This document shows, in pieces, positions 8,638 to 17,237 of a stretch of DNA of 17,237 nucleotides. Source of the DNA: Smittium culicis (taxonomy: Eukaryota; Kickxellomycota; Harpellomycetes; Harpellales; Legeriomycetaceae); contig LSSN01002169.1 of NCBI GenBank assembly GCA_001970855.1, positions 1 to 17,237 on the forward strand, given 5' to 3'. The notes beneath the pieces were generated by a model. That model was not told the DNA's origin. It worked only from the letters and a program-made list of their open reading frames with translations, and made no database searches. Each line of letters starts with the position of its first letter. Positions within the stretch are counted from its first letter, which is position 1. Made by a program: the position numbers and the translations under genes.

Positions 8638-10827
8638 ATGTTCGAATCTCCCGACAATATCTCCATTGCCGAGCTATCCTTTTACAATAAAGTCAACTGG
8701 CGCCACTCTAACTTATACTCCGCTTTCTCCAAATCTGCCCAAGGTATATACCCCACCCCCTCCCTCATTCTTTGCTACTTCTTTCTCATCACTACCTAAT
8801 TTTCATTTCTCTGTTTACTCACACCTCCTATCAACTATCGCCATATAATACTTTACTTCATTTCGCTCTTTTTTTATTCCCTGTAGACTTGCTATCGCTT
8901 AATGTACCCAATGGTTTATTCCTATCCTCAAATAATTCCTCCGCCTCAAACTTCAAGTCAGAATACCTTTTCGCTTTCGCCCCTAAAGTTTCTTCCTCAA
9001 TAGGTGTCCTCTCCTCATCAATACCTCTCCCGTTTTTACTAGCTTCTGACTCCAACAATATCCCAAATAGTACTAATAGTAACAATAACTCCACACCATC
9101 ACCTCCCCCAAAATATCTCCCAGATTCTCTTGATCTTATCAACAACCCTGAATATGTTAGCGATGCCTTCTATTACCCAAGTATAATCTCTAAAATCGAC
9201 AGGCTAAATTATTCTCACCCCAACCTTCCCTATCATGAAAACAATTTAATAAAGGTATGGCTTTCATGCATCATACTCTTTCAGTTTTTTTTTATATCTT
9301 CATCCATATTTTTGCTTGTATCAAAAAAGCTCAATCCTCCCAATCCTTCACTTTTCCTTCTTAATTTAACAAACATACCTTTTCTCATCTAACAATTATT
9401 TTTGCCTTCGTAATCTTTTATAGGATTCAAACTACCTACTGTTTTCACACATTTACCCTAGCATCAAAACCGTCACCGGTACTTTCATATCCCAGTTTTC
9501 ACCCCATAAGCAATTCAAAGCTTCATGGTCCTCCCAAATATCAAAAAACCCCAAAACTCTTCAAAATCCTTTTCATGTACTACCCCCTCCCCCATTTCTT
9601 CTATTTATTAATCATCTCTTCACCTTTTATATTTCTTCACCTATGTATTTATTCTTTTATCTAATCTTTTTTTTTTTTCTCACAATTTTTCTTACCCGCT
9701 AGTTTGTTTTACAGTATGCTATTTCAAACCCGTCTTGGTCTTTCACTACTTGCTTTTCAAGTGTAAATTCTATCATTGGCTCCACTGCAACTTATAACAT
9801 TCCTTTAGCTTCCCCTCCCTCTCATCAACAACACTCTTCATTGCCCAATTCAAGCCCCATTTATAACTGGATTTCTCGCTTCTTTAGAAAAAGTCGCTTT
9901 ACTAACCCCATTCTTTCTTTCGGCTCCGAAATTTATTATGGAATCAACGACACCTCAGGTGCCCTCTCACTGGGAGCGAAACTATCGAACTCGTCAGTTA
10001 ACTACCCCAACTCATCCCAATCTCAACTTGATTTCTCTACAACTATCAACCCTGATTTCAATTCCTGTATCACCTCAAATCGATCTGGTGCTGATGAAGA
10101 ATTTTCTCTCATAATTAACCCGCTTATGGGCCATACTTCTTTTTCTTACTTCAGCGCAATGCCCTTCAAAAATTTTAAAACTGCCGTTCAATACGATATC
10201 AACTTTTTTAGCTACCTGTCTGAACTCTCTTTTGGCTTCGAGTATGGCGGTAAAAGTCACTCTGCACAACTCTCAACAAATCTCTCAAATACCCAAGACC
10301 ATTCACAAAATACTAATCAATTACCAATCAATAGCGACTTGCCAACAATTCCAATATCTACAACTCCGCCTTCAAACAGTACCCTCCTCACCCCGACAGA
10401 TCCATCAAATTCCAATTTATCAAACACATCAATGCTTCAAGAAACCAATAAACCCCCGTTTTTTGCTGCATTCAACATCCCGCAATCTTCGCAAGCAATA
10501 TACAACGACAACTGCGACTACCTCGTCAAGCTCGCCTTCAAACGCGCGAATTCCAGCCACCCAATCCCAAAATCAACTAAATTAGTCGACCAGTCCATAA
10601 ACTCATCACTTGCCTACCAAATCGGATCCGCCGCCTTCTCGGTATCCAAACAAATCGGCCCTTTCTTAGTCTCATTAGGTTCCTCCATCGACTTCAACAT
10701 CACGCATAATGACAAGAGCCCGGTTGGCCATAATTCCAGCATACTAGCGCAAGCGCTATCGCCAACAAACTCGTCCATCTCGCCCTCAATAAACACGTTC
10801 GGCATATCCATATCCCTCTTTATTTAA
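8638..10827 (+). CDS. MDM10: Mdm10, mitochondrial outer-membrane beta-barrel (ERMES and SAM subunit)
   Basis: Mdm10 is a VDAC/Tom40-like 19-strand barrel that anchors the ERMES tether between ER and mitochondria and also works with the SAM complex in beta-barrel assembly. Exons are 8638-8743, 8887-9254, 9424-9576 and 9715-10827 (introns 143, 169 and 138 nt), giving 1740 nt and 579 residues against 493 in yeast. The N-terminal NKVNWRHSNLYSAFSKSA matches the Mdm10 W-x5-Y start. In exon 2, VPNGLFLSSNN is followed by FKSEYLF and AFYYPS. Exon 4 carries the most diagnostic block: LSLGAKLS, then SLIINPLMGHTSFSYFSA (NPLMGH at 344-349) and YDINFFSYLSELSFGFEYG, matching yeast LSWNPLFGH...YSAKTG...YDFNLYSIESNLSFGCEFW. 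The C-terminus GISISLFI is the final strand and beta-signal. The extra length is Asn/Ser/Thr/Pro-rich loop sequence. No N-terminal presequence is expected or seen. Confidence 0.85.
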
Positions 10828-11295
10828 ATCCGCCACTTTCTCACATCTTCAACACCGATAATTAAGATTCATTAGTTATACAAATTAAATTAAATTAAAT
10901 AAATAAACTTCTAGTACCCCTTGCAACCCCTCTTACTCTCTTCCTTTTCATTTATTTTTTTTTTATTCTGAGTAAATCTATAGGTGATAAAAATATATTT
11001 CTGCAACTAGGATTCATAATATCTTTTTAAATAAAAGTTTGAATTCTCATACAATAAAAAAAATTTTTTTTTTATTTACTCTTCGTCTGTTACAATATTT
11101 ATATAATTATTTAAATGCAACTTAATGATGGCAGTTCTTTTCACTCATCCCAACTCCATACCCGCATTTGTTTTTTCCAAAAAAATATTAAAAAAAAAAG
11201 TAGGAGATAGGATGGCGGTGTTAAAATAAAATAAAATACAAACTAGAAAGAACGAATTATCCTTTAATTTATAAAAAAAAAAATTTTTTCTTTTC
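10828..11295. other. Convergent 3' intergenic region
   Basis: This 468-nt gap separates the MDM10 stop from the stop of the convergent pseudo-dehydratase gene. It contains (AAATT)3 followed by AAAT repeats at about 10882-10907, where two overlapping AATAAA hexamers (10898-10903, 10902-10907) lie about 70 nt past MDM10 and can serve as its poly(A) signal. There are two A-tract/T-tract blocks, A8T10 near 11056-11073 and A11T6 at 11273-11289. No gene is visible. Confidence 0.5.
10882..10907 (+). repeat. AAATT/AAAT microsatellite at the MDM10 3' end
   Basis: Three AAATT units run into AAAT units. The tract provides two overlapping AATAAA hexamers 70-75 nt downstream of the MDM10 stop, and so probably doubles as the poly(A) signal. 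Confidence 0.55.
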
Positions 11296-14200
11296 TTATT
11301 TTGTCAAAAGAAGCAGTAGCGCCTCGGTTGATTGCTGCTTACTCTGCGTCTCATCCGTGTTTTGCGAAATTTTTGCTGGATTTTTTGTGTGCGTATCTCC
11401 TGCTAATTCGCTGGGCTTGACGCTTTCGTTATATGATTGCTGAAGTTGGCTTTGAGCTAGCATCTGGTATTGCTGGCGCTGTTGCTGTTGCATATGATGC
11501 TGGATCTGAACAAGATTGTTTGCTTGTGGATTAGCCAGTTGGTACATACTACCGCTACTGCCTAAATTTTGACATTCATCGTTATTGTATCCGCTATAAT
11601 AGTTATCGAACGCGTTTGGTGTAGATTGGTTTGTGTTTGTTATTGAGCCTGAATGCATACCACCCACGTTATAAGCTGCACTGTTTTTCAATAGGTTATT
11701 CTTAATTTCTTGAATTTTTTTGAGATCGTTTTGGTCACACTTCTGTTGCTGTTGCTGCCGGCCCGTTAAATCCATACCTAGAAAGCTCATTAGTTGTTCG
11801 TCTACGCTGGTCATTTTCGTATCAAATCCAGGTTCTGACATGAAATAGCCGCTATTTAATCCCTCGGTAGACCCTTTTTTACTATCACGAGCATAATTTC
11901 TATCAGATACGATACCATTTGAGCTCCTCTCAGACGTTAATTTAATTCCATTTTTGATGTTTGTATTTCTATTTTCACCTAGTTTAGCTGATGATTTTTC
12001 ATTGTTTCTATTGAAATCTGTAGAACCCTCAGGTTCATCTTTATAACTAGAAAAACCCTGACCATTTTCTGATATGGTTAAATCTGCATTTAAGTTTGAG
12101 CTTGAATTTGATAAAGCCAATAGATTCTCTGCATAGGCCTTCAAGTAGCTGTTAATGTTGCTTTTTCCAGCAAGCAACTGGTTGCGTATATCATTTTTAA
12201 TGATTTCTGATATATCTTCAGGGCTTAAATTTATACCATTGTTTTCGTATAAACCATTATTATTACCTAGAGAATTTATTAGAGAATTGTTAATATTGAA
12301 GTTGGAATTATTGTAATTCGGATTCTTGTCGATGTTAGCAACACTATCTTTAAGTAAGTTTGAATAATCATTAGCTCTACCATCATCATTGCTAGGGTTT
12401 TTAAAGCTTGATACTGATAGGAGAGGCGAGGATTGTGTTACTATGTGATTTATAGCCTTGTTTGCTAATTTAGATTTATTTTTATTTTGCGTCAATAAAT
12501 CATCTTTTGGTGGAAGTTTATGGTGCTTAAGCGTAGACTTGGACATTTTTAATTTTTTTAAGCCATTGACACTAACTGAACTGGATGACCTGCTAATAAT
12601 TTTTCTATCTGACTTTGCGGATGGGTTATTGAGAAATGATGAAAGTGAGGATTTAGCTGCTGGGCCTGGAGGTGGTCTCATAAAAGCATTTGACATTGAT
12701 TGTGATCTGTTGTAATTGGTAATTTTAGAAGGGTTAGAAGCCTGAAAAGAATCGGGGTCAATAGAATTTTTAAATTCTAATTGGGAATCTACGACTTGAC
12801 CTTGGGAATTTTCATTTATATTTGCTATGGGGTCTGAAGTATCTTCTTTTGGTGCAATTTTAACAACTTTGTTGGAAGAGCTAGTTATATTACTAAGAGG
12901 CAGACTTTGATTACTTGATAATGATGTAGAGTTAAAGTAACCAGGGTCAGATTCTAACTTTAGATTGTAATTGTTGAGAAATAATTTATTAGGCAAAAAA
13001 GGTGCATCCTCGATTGTATTTGATCTTTTCCTGGTTTTGGTATTATCAGAATTAGATGTGATATTTGAATTTCTGGTATTTTGAAAATTTTCTGATTTAT
13101 TGTTATTTGAAGCAGCTCCTTTATCGTTTAGCCTAGGAAGAGCATCGGATTTGTACCGAGTAGGTTGTAAATCTGATCTTCTTATTGACTTACCAGACTC
13201 AAAAGAGCTTTTATTTGCCATTCTAATAAGCAAGTTATCTCCACTACATACCATAACAGGAGCGTTCAAGGAAAGGCAATGATTAGGTTTATTCAAAGAG
13301 TCAAAGGAAACTACAGAACTTCCATCAAGAATAACCAAGATAGTACTTTTTTTATTTAAGGTTGGGATTATCTCTTTAATTATATTATTATATAACAGGG
13401 ATAGGGGCAGGGCGGTCCCTTTTCCTACAAGAAATTGATGGTCTTGTGTGAATTGGGCAGCTGATTGAGAAGCAAGTTGGTCGGATATAGATATAGGAAT
13501 AACCACATTTGAACGAATAACTTCAAAAATGTCGCTTTTTTGATTAGTATTTTCTTTTTTTTGTTTAGAGTTGGGATCTAATAATTTTGTATGAATTTCA
13601 ATGTTATTAGCAGTACTCTTACTATTATTGCTAAGCGTTTGGTTTAATGAAGAGCTGTCAAAGGTTTCGACGCCTATTACTGGAGTCTTTTTGTTCCATC
13701 CAGATGAGGAAATTCCACTTAAAACTCCAGCTAAGAGAGATAGGTTTCTAAGAGCACAAAAGTGATTATAGCTATTTTTCAATTCTAGTGATTTTGAAGA
13801 AAGGTCATTTTTAGGTAAACTAATTGGCTTTTCAGATAAGCTATCTTTTGATTCGGATGATGTTATTTGCCTTTTTAAATTTTCTGAAGCTTTATTTGAC
13901 TTTAGGTCTTTTGGAGTATTATTTGTACATTGGTTTGATTTATGTGTATGTTCACGAAAACAGCTAACAATTACAGCGCTTGGTTCTGAAAGTAGCTGAA
14001 GCTTTGCTTCATGAATAATAGCAGAGTTCCCAAGCAAGTCGTTGTAAATATCGATTTCGGAAATATAAACTGCATTGGGAAGTTGCTTGACAAAGTTATT
14101 TATGGCAATAATTGTGTCTTTATTTGATGCTCCATATTCAACGATCGTGGCCTTTTCTAGCTGTATTTTCTTTTTAATTATTTTAAATAAAGGATCATTA

Positions 14201-14814
14201 ACTGTTGGAATAAATATTGTGGCAGGTATTGACAGTCGACGTGCAACGTAAGAAATTGCAAGAGATTCGTTTGTCAAACCAAGAGAAACTAAATGGCGAG
14301 CGTTTTTATTGTATATAGCATCTAAACAAATCTCAACAACACTCCTGTGAATTTTATAAAAAACAAAATTTTAGTTTTCTCAGTCTATTGAACGCTTATA
14401 TTTAAATTTTCTAAAATATTAGCGATTTAGTAGTGTGTATTGGTGTATTAGTGATTATCGGTAATTTATATGAAACTGAAAGCTTGGAATTATATTTACC
14501 TTAGTCTAAATGAGTGTGTAGGCTGCATATTTTCAAGCTTTAGCCATACCTGACTAAAGTATGAAGGAAAAAACACATTATAACCACAGATTTTTTTAAA
14601 AAGATAGTGTAAATTGGATGTAATATTGGTCTTGATAAAATAAAGAGTTTAAAAATCTAAGAGATAAGGAAAGTAAAATAACAACAAACCTTCCACAGGC
14701 ATTTGAAAGAGCTTCAGAGTATTGTAAAGGAGTTGGACCTAATAGTTTTTGTCTTGCTGCGTTAATAAAATCTGTTGATCCAGAAAGGTTTTTTTCTTTT
14801 GATTCAGTCTGCAT
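11296..14814 (-). CDS. Serine-dehydratase-like PLP-fold pseudoenzyme with long disordered tail
   Basis: Exons on the minus strand are 14814-14690, 14553-14500 and 14344-11296 (introns 136 and 155 nt), giving 3228 nt and 1075 residues. Residues about 24-407 follow the L-serine/threonine dehydratase (SDS/Cha1) fold: LLGPTPLQYSEAL; VWLKLENMQPTHSFRLR (44-60); SYVARRLSIPATIFIPT; then VIVS, LLAGVLSGISSSGW, PVIGVETFDSSSLNQTL, and LVILDGSSVVS. The Schiff-base lysine of the family motif SGSFK is Arg58 and the preceding Gly is His55. The Gly-rich phosphate loop (SVGGGG) is replaced by SCFREH and interrupted by about 65 Ser/Lys/Asn-rich residues. GVETFG reads GVETFD, and the VEPACG motif reads LVGKGT. 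The remaining about 670 residues are Asn/Ser-rich, with Gln runs near 920 and 1010, a possible helix near 765-810 (SPEDISEIIKNDIRNQLLAG), and C-terminal LLLLLTK. It is very unlikely to use PLP catalytically. Its role is unknown; regulatory or scaffold functions are guesses. Confidence 0.85.
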
Positions 14815-16786
14815 AATGGTATTTATTTTGATGATATTCAGCTCAATATCAGCGCTCAGTGTTGATAAAATATTGAGTCTTCGACAAAATTAAATTTAAA
14901 ATAATGAAACTATTCCTAGCGATCAAGTAATATACTACTTTGTAAAATAAATAGTTGGTTTTTAATATACAATGCCTAAAATTAATAGTAATCTGCTTAT
15001 GAATAGCTATAAAAAGTTTAACTATTAAAAAAGTGATAAAGTATTTCTTATTATTATATAATTTTATGTTTTGGTATTAGAATTTTGCAATAAGTATACT
15101 AGTGAAATATAGCAAGAAATCCAATCGAATATTCTTTTTTCTTGAAATAAAAGTTAGCGGTACAATATTTATAAAATAAAGATGAATATGCAAAATTTAC
15201 GGAAGGGTTATTATAGAAATAAATGCATAGAAGAAATATAAGCGTCGAAGGTGGAAATATTTAATATTCTAGTAGGAGAGTGTTTAATAGCAATTGTTAA
15301 ATAGATCGTCTAATGGTTTTTGATGATAAAAAAATACCTCGACCGCGAAAGTAGCAGTGTTGGAAGGTACAAAAAGATATAATATATGAAGTAAGGGAAG
15401 TTATAACTAAATATAGTGTTTTTATTATTAGCAGACGCAAAGTTGCTGCGAAAGTCGTTTATAAAAACGCTTTTTTCCTTACTGCTTTACTTCTATTTGA
15501 TTTTTTTCATTAGTTTTTTTTTCAAATTCCGACAAATTTTCGCTAATTGATTCTGCAACTACGATCAATATTTTTTCATTGGCTTAATCTTGATTACTTT
15601 AAACACTTACATCGAATTATATAAAACATTAAAATAATAGTAAACAAAGTTGGCAAATATTTGTCTAGAAGTTAAATGATTTACGAATGTATGATTGGTT
15701 CCAAACACAAATATCTATTAATGTCCAATAATTCTATATCAACCTATTAATATTTTTTAATTCTTTGAGAAGGGGATTAACTAAAGTCTTACATACATTA
15801 ATATAATGCTTACAGATCAAATTGTTACCAGGGTCATAAAAAACGGAGAGAATTGTTCCTCAATACTAATCTGCAATATTAAAGTTATAGCACATGAATG
15901 CCCAAAATAATTTTCTACTCGAGAATATATTACATATCTTTGAAACTATGCAGGAATTCCAATAACTAATTTCTGAGGAAAACAACCGTTGACGCCTAAG
16001 AATTGAATTTTGGCTATGAAAAATAGTTTCTAATTCAATGATAAAAAGAATATTATGCGTTCATCTTAAATTTTCTTTTTAAAAGCAATTTTTGTGTTTT
16101 TTTTTCTTATTTAATAATTTTAATAAAATATTTATGATTTTAAATAGTATATCACTGTGTTAGCTTTATTTTTTTCCATGTTGTAACTAAAGTTCTGGGC
16201 ATCAGACGCTAAATGACAGCTTTTATGTATGATAAAAAAAATAGTTTGGCAATTTATAAGCTATTTATTACACACAATTTATGATTTAGTTACAAAAGTG
16301 CCTTCATTGTTAATGAATAAAAATATAATCTAGATTTTTTAAAAAAATATTAAAAAATTGTTCAAGTCCGCTAAAATTGATCTGGATTATATTTGGAACT
16401 AAAAAATAACCAAATTTTTAAATCCTTTATCATAATTAGAAAATTCGATAACATTAATTTTTATTAATAATAAGATACTTACGTTTGAATATAAAACTTG
16501 TTCATTTTTATTGTAAATATAAAATAAAGAATACACGCATAACTCACGTTTTATTTTGTATTTTTTTATATGATCTTTAAATAGCACGATCCACGAAATC
16601 ATACAAAAAAACATTGGTTTGATGAGATCATACCATTTTCTAGATAAAAAAATTTTTTAATAAGCCATAAAATTTTTCAAATATAAAAAAAAAACTCTCT
16701 CTTTTGAAAGGAAAAAAAAGTAAACCGACCAATAAAATCAATTTAAAAAGTTTAAAGTATATTTCCTTGAAAAAAGCAAGCAAAAA
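14815..16786. other. Long intergenic region, no gene recognised
   Basis: About 2 kb upstream of the pseudo-dehydratase start and of the 3'-end partial gene. It is AT-rich with stops in all frames. GCGAAAGT occurs twice (15345-15352 and 15448-15455), the first inside CCGCGAAA (15343-15350), which resembles an E2F/MBF site. The minus-strand frame at 16399-16614 (71 codons, Lys/Ile/Phe-rich) contains a GTAAGT but has no recognisable product. I found no tRNA, rRNA or snRNA signature. Confidence 0.45.
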
Positions 16787-17237
16787 ATGGATACTACGAA
16801 TAAAAGTATCCAAAATGGACAACCCCCAAGTTGGGCTAACGTAGTTAGCTCTAGAATTAAACCCCCCGATAATAATAAAAAAAACGAAAATAAGTTCATA
16901 CCAGTATCGTTGTTTAAGGCGACAACAGGGAACGATCCTGGACAAAGGAAAATAGCGTGCCTGGGTGGTACTTCCTTAAAGTTAGCATTATCTATAAGAG
17001 AAATTGACCAAAATATTGACGATTTCGTAGAAAATATACTAACTCAATTTGGAGACATCCAAACATGCTTTGAAATTGACATCCGAAGAAAAGTTTTGTT
17101 TTTAAAATTCATAAACAGTATTGATTTCGTAAATGCTAAAAAAGTAAATATAACCTATAATGGAAAAAAAATTGAAATTTTGGAAACCACAGAATACTCA
17201 GAGGAATTCAAAAACATTACTATACCATCATATAATG
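16787..17237 (+). CDS. Partial protein with RRM-like domain, possible non-LTR retrotransposon ORF1/gag
   Basis: An open frame starts at ATG 16787 in an A-rich context and runs without a stop to the window end (150 codons plus one base), so the gene is truncated by the window. The N-terminus is disordered and contains PPSWANVVSSRIKPP. A PSWANVV-type stretch is common in ORF1/gag proteins of Tad/Jockey-type elements. The rest has an RRM-like order of strands and helices: IACLGG strand, DQNIDDFVENILTQFG helix, TCFEID strand, KVLFLKFINS strand (RNP1 position), SIDFVNAKK helix, NITYNGKKIEILE strand. A zinc knuckle and a downstream reverse transcriptase would confirm this but lie outside. A host RNA-binding protein is the alternative. 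The 101-codon antisense frame over 16640-16945 is Phe/Leu-rich translation of the A-rich leader and was not called. Confidence 0.5.
   Translation, partial: MDTTNKSIQNGQPPSWANVVSSRIKPPDNNKKNENKFIPVSLFKATTGNDPGQRKIACLGGTSLKLALSIREIDQNIDDFVENILTQFGDIQTCFEIDIRRKVLFLKFINSIDFVNAKKVNITYNGKKIEILETTEYSEEFKNITIPSYN

Noticed and set aside
8636..8655. TGTTCGAATCTCC resembling a tRNA B box
   Set aside because: It overlaps the MDM10 start codon and no acceptor stem, A box or anticodon arm surrounds it.
12458..12715. 85-codon plus-strand frame with a hydrophobic start
   Set aside because: It is antisense to the Ser/Lys-rich tail of the pseudo-dehydratase; the hydrophobicity is what antisense of such codons gives.
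15320..15375. TACCT...AGGTA segment followed on the minus strand by T7, a possible small RNA
   Set aside because: No A/B box, no cloverleaf and no match to U6 or 5S that I can recognise; the pairing ends are only five bases.
16399..16614. 71-codon minus-strand frame containing a GTAAGT donor
   Set aside because: Translation is Lys/Ile/Phe-rich low complexity with no recognisable domain and no convincing partner exon.
16640..16945. 101-codon minus-strand frame with membrane-like segments
   Set aside because: Its N-terminal part is antisense to the plus-strand RRM-like frame and the rest is antisense of an A-rich leader.

Overview
This window looks like AT-rich nuclear DNA of a fungus. The evidence is about 20 short GT-AG introns (55-217 nt), long A/T tracts between genes, and a gene for Mdm10, a subunit of the ERMES complex that is essentially a fungal (and amoebozoan) protein. 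Base composition and low-complexity insertions in the proteins would suit an early-diverging lineage (for example Zoopagomycota/Harpellales), but that placement is inference. The standard genetic code works throughout. All exon joins below were made by eye from homology, GT-AG signals and phase. Every multi-exon model has a length divisible by three.

Layout. 1-552: no gene seen. 553-2155 (-): the GTPase GPN3, eight exons, with a start codon that seems to be split by the first intron. 2156-2563: divergent promoter region. 2564-4533 (+): a TRAIP/NOPO-like RING E3 ligase with coiled coil and C-terminal PIP box. 4701-6390 (-): a TATDN1-type metal-dependent nuclease, six exons, convergent with TRAIP. 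6391-6838: divergent promoter region. 6839-7084 (+): an unidentified 81-residue protein with one membrane segment. 7664-8509 (+): a probable Pba1/PSMG1-like proteasome assembly chaperone. 8638-10827 (+): Mdm10, four exons, in a strongly pyrimidine-rich stretch. 11296-14814 (-): a 1075-residue protein whose N-terminal third is a serine-dehydratase-like PLP fold with the catalytic lysine replaced by arginine and the glycine loop broken by an insert, followed by a long disordered Asn/Ser/Gln-rich tail. 14815-16786: about 2 kb with no gene recognised. 16787-17237 (+, runs off the end): the start of a protein with an RRM-like fold that may be ORF1/gag of a non-LTR retrotransposon.

The genes do not form one pathway. 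They are mostly housekeeping functions: RNA polymerase II assembly and import (GPN3), replication stress ubiquitylation (TRAIP), nuclease (TatD), proteasome assembly, and mitochondrial outer-membrane biogenesis and ER tethering (Mdm10). The best candidate for something undescribed is the catalytically dead PLP-fold protein with its low-complexity tail.
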